From Deltaproteobacteria bacterium (GTDB lineage Bacteria; Myxococcota_A; Polyangia; Polyangiales; Ga0077539), in assembly GCA_016218725.1 (NCBI GenBank), contig JACRDB010000127.1:1-64000 (forward strand): DNA of 64,000 nt, in the 5' to 3' direction. How positions within the stretch are numbered: position 1 is the stretch's first letter; every line of letters starts with the position of its first letter. The notes under the pieces are model-generated. The model worked only from the letters and a program-made list of their open reading frames with translations. It was not told the origin of the DNA and did no database searches. A program made the position numbers and the translations under genes. Shown in pieces: positions 62,925 through 64,000 of this stretch.

Positions 62925-64000
62925 CCTCGGGGCCCGTCGTCACCGTCGTCGGGCAGCGGCGCCACCATGGACTCGGGGCCAAAGAGCGAGAGCTGGAGCC
63001 ACCGGGCGATGGCCGTGCCCGAGAGCCTCGCCACGAGCTGCTGGCCGGCCCTGTTGAGCTTCGCCAGCTCCCGGGAGCGTAGCCCGGGTTCCGTGGGCAA
63101 CGCCTCCGGGAAGCGCCAGGAGGCCTTCCCCTCGGGAGACACCACGAGCTTCATCCAGGGACGCCACTCATGTGCGGCGGCCTCCGACAGTACCCTACGT
63201 GCAAGGTCATGTAGGGCATCAGACGACATGGTCCCATGGGTCTGTTCGAGGATGGTGTGGGTGGTGATGTGGAGGGTGCCGCGGACCCAGGCTGCGCAGG
63301 TCTCGGCCAGGACGCTGCGGGCGACCTCGGGGAGGAGCGAGCGCTCTTCGAAGGCGCCTGGCTCGTGGGCCTCGGGGAGGCAGAGCTGGAGCAGGGGCTC
63401 CGGAGCGAGGGCCTCGGAGGCCACGTCGGCGTTGACGTGGTACTGCAGGAGCGACACGAAGCGGGTGACCAGCGAGGCCGGGGCGCGGGGGTTGAGCTCC
63501 ACGGTGACGCCGTCGGCGCGGACCTCGAAGACGGCCGCGCGGCCCACGTCCGCGTCCACGGCGCGCACGCGGTAGGTGTCCGGGGCGATCTGCTCGGCGA
63601 GGCCCCAGAACCGGAAGGGCTCGCTGCCGGAGAACATCCGGGCCACGGCGTAGCCGAGGTCGTCCACGGTCCAGGTGACCGGGACCTCGACCTTGCGCGG
63701 GGCGCGGCCGGAGGGCTCCAGGACCAGCGTGCGGGCCTCGTGCTCGTCGAGGATGGCGCGCACCAGGCGCTCGTGCTCGGCGAAGGAGGTGCCCACGGCG
63801 GTGATCTTGCCGTTGTGAAAGGCCTCCGCGAGGCAGTAGCGCTCGTCGTCGCCGGAGCGCACGCGCACGCTGTACACGCTGGTGGCGCTGGGGAGCACGT
63901 CCGAGTGGCGGAGCTTCTCCAGGGTCTCGCGGGCCTTGGGGCCCCAGAAGCGCAGGGTGACGGAGTCGATCCCGGCCTCGTCGGGGGTGCGGCGCAGGGC
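62921..64000 (-). CDS. Hypothetical protein, 5' end cut by the window edge
   Basis: At least 359 residues are visible and the frame is still open at the right edge. A GTG at 63898 is internal rather than the start, since in-frame coding (ending FWGPKARETLEKLRHSD) continues to position 64000. The protein is soluble and mixed alpha/beta, with a strand pattern TVDDLGYAVARMFSGSEPFRFWGLAEQ and a helical C-terminus rich in Ala and Leu. I recognise no family or motif. It is coupled to the MFS gene downstream. Confidence 0.75.
   Translation of the reverse strand, partial: ALRRTPDEAGIDSVTLRFWGPKARETLEKLRHSDVLPSATSVYSVRVRSGDDERYCLAEAFHNGKITAVGTSFAEHERLVRAILDEHEARTLVLEPSGRAPRKVEVPVTWTVDDLGYAVARMFSGSEPFRFWGLAEQIAPDTYRVRAVDADVGRAAVFEVRADGVTVELNPRAPASLVTRFVSLLQYHVNADVASEALAPEPLLQLCLPEAHEPGAFEERSLLPEVARSVLAETCAAWVRGTLHITTHTILEQTHGTMSSDALHDLARRVLSEAAAHEWRPWMKLVVSPEGKASWRFPEALPTEPGLRSRELAKLNRAGQQLVARLSGTAIARWLQLSLFGPESMVAPLPDDGDDGPRG

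Overview
The window is very GC-rich, has almost no intergenic space, and encodes many secreted lipoproteins with long Asp/Ala/Pro/Thr-rich linkers. It also carries Cys-rich repeat proteins, a Ser/Thr protein kinase fused to a gliding-motility-type C-terminal domain, and two NtrC-type sigma-54 activators. Together these point to a member of the Myxococcota (a deltaproteobacterial-type predator or saprophyte). I cannot place it more closely. I saw no rRNA, tRNA, CRISPR array, integrase, transposase or phage gene, so this looks like chromosomal backbone with lineage-specific surface genes.

Layout. 0-1.5 kb: an outer-membrane-like protein, then bacterioferritin (bfr) and its ferredoxin (bfd) behind a Fur-box-like site. 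1.5-8 kb: a Cys-rich repeat lipoprotein, a solo DNA methyltransferase, a DUF2341/LamG lipoprotein, a Rieske lipoprotein and an SUI1/YciH-type factor. 8-14.5 kb: a glutaredoxin-like protein with no cysteine, a sugar-dehydrogenase/cytochrome c fusion lipoprotein, a sulfatase-modifying-factor-like lipoprotein, hutI, a Cys-rich lipoprotein behind a sigma-54-like promoter and a di-heme cytochrome lipoprotein. 14.5-18.1 kb: a DUF5666-like secreted protein, histidine kinase and NtrC-type regulator. 18.2-22 kb: a drug-efflux-type cluster (HlyD adaptor, ABC ATPase, ABC-2 permease, TetR). 22-30 kb: AI-2E-family permease, HIT hydrolase, rpsA, a second NtrC-type regulator, an isochorismatase-like hydrolase, and thiS-thiG with two downstream genes. 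30-35 kb: kinase-TM-AgmX/PglI fusion, then a beta-barrel/hydrolase/GMC oxidoreductase/small-subunit cluster. 35-43 kb: alr-mlaE-mlaF, a thiolase and a HEAT-like giant. 43-54 kb: def, two paralogous propeller/di-heme cytochrome lipoproteins, a Cys-rich/FG-GAP lipoprotein and a zinc-ribbon lipoprotein. 54-64 kb: secreted proteins, a three-part metalloprotease/TolB-propeller/beta-barrel protein, an AT-hook protein, a Kelch lipoprotein, an MFS transporter and a gene cut by the right edge.

How the genes fit together. Seventeen products carry a lipobox and none has Asp or Lys directly after the lipid-bearing Cys, so most are probably sorted to the outer membrane. At least five are redox proteins (Rieske, three di-heme proteins, and a dehydrogenase with a CxxCH). 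This suggests, without proving, an outer-membrane electron-transfer inventory. The maintenance genes (rpsA, alr, def, thiSG, mlaEF, bfr) sit among these surface genes.

Two window-wide patterns stand out. Sixteen starts lie 6-12 bases after a TAnnnT element, or TATACA in one case, and most of these elements are preceded by TGn. This predicts widespread leaderless transcription. Five convergent gene pairs overlap at their stop codons, leaving no room for terminators.
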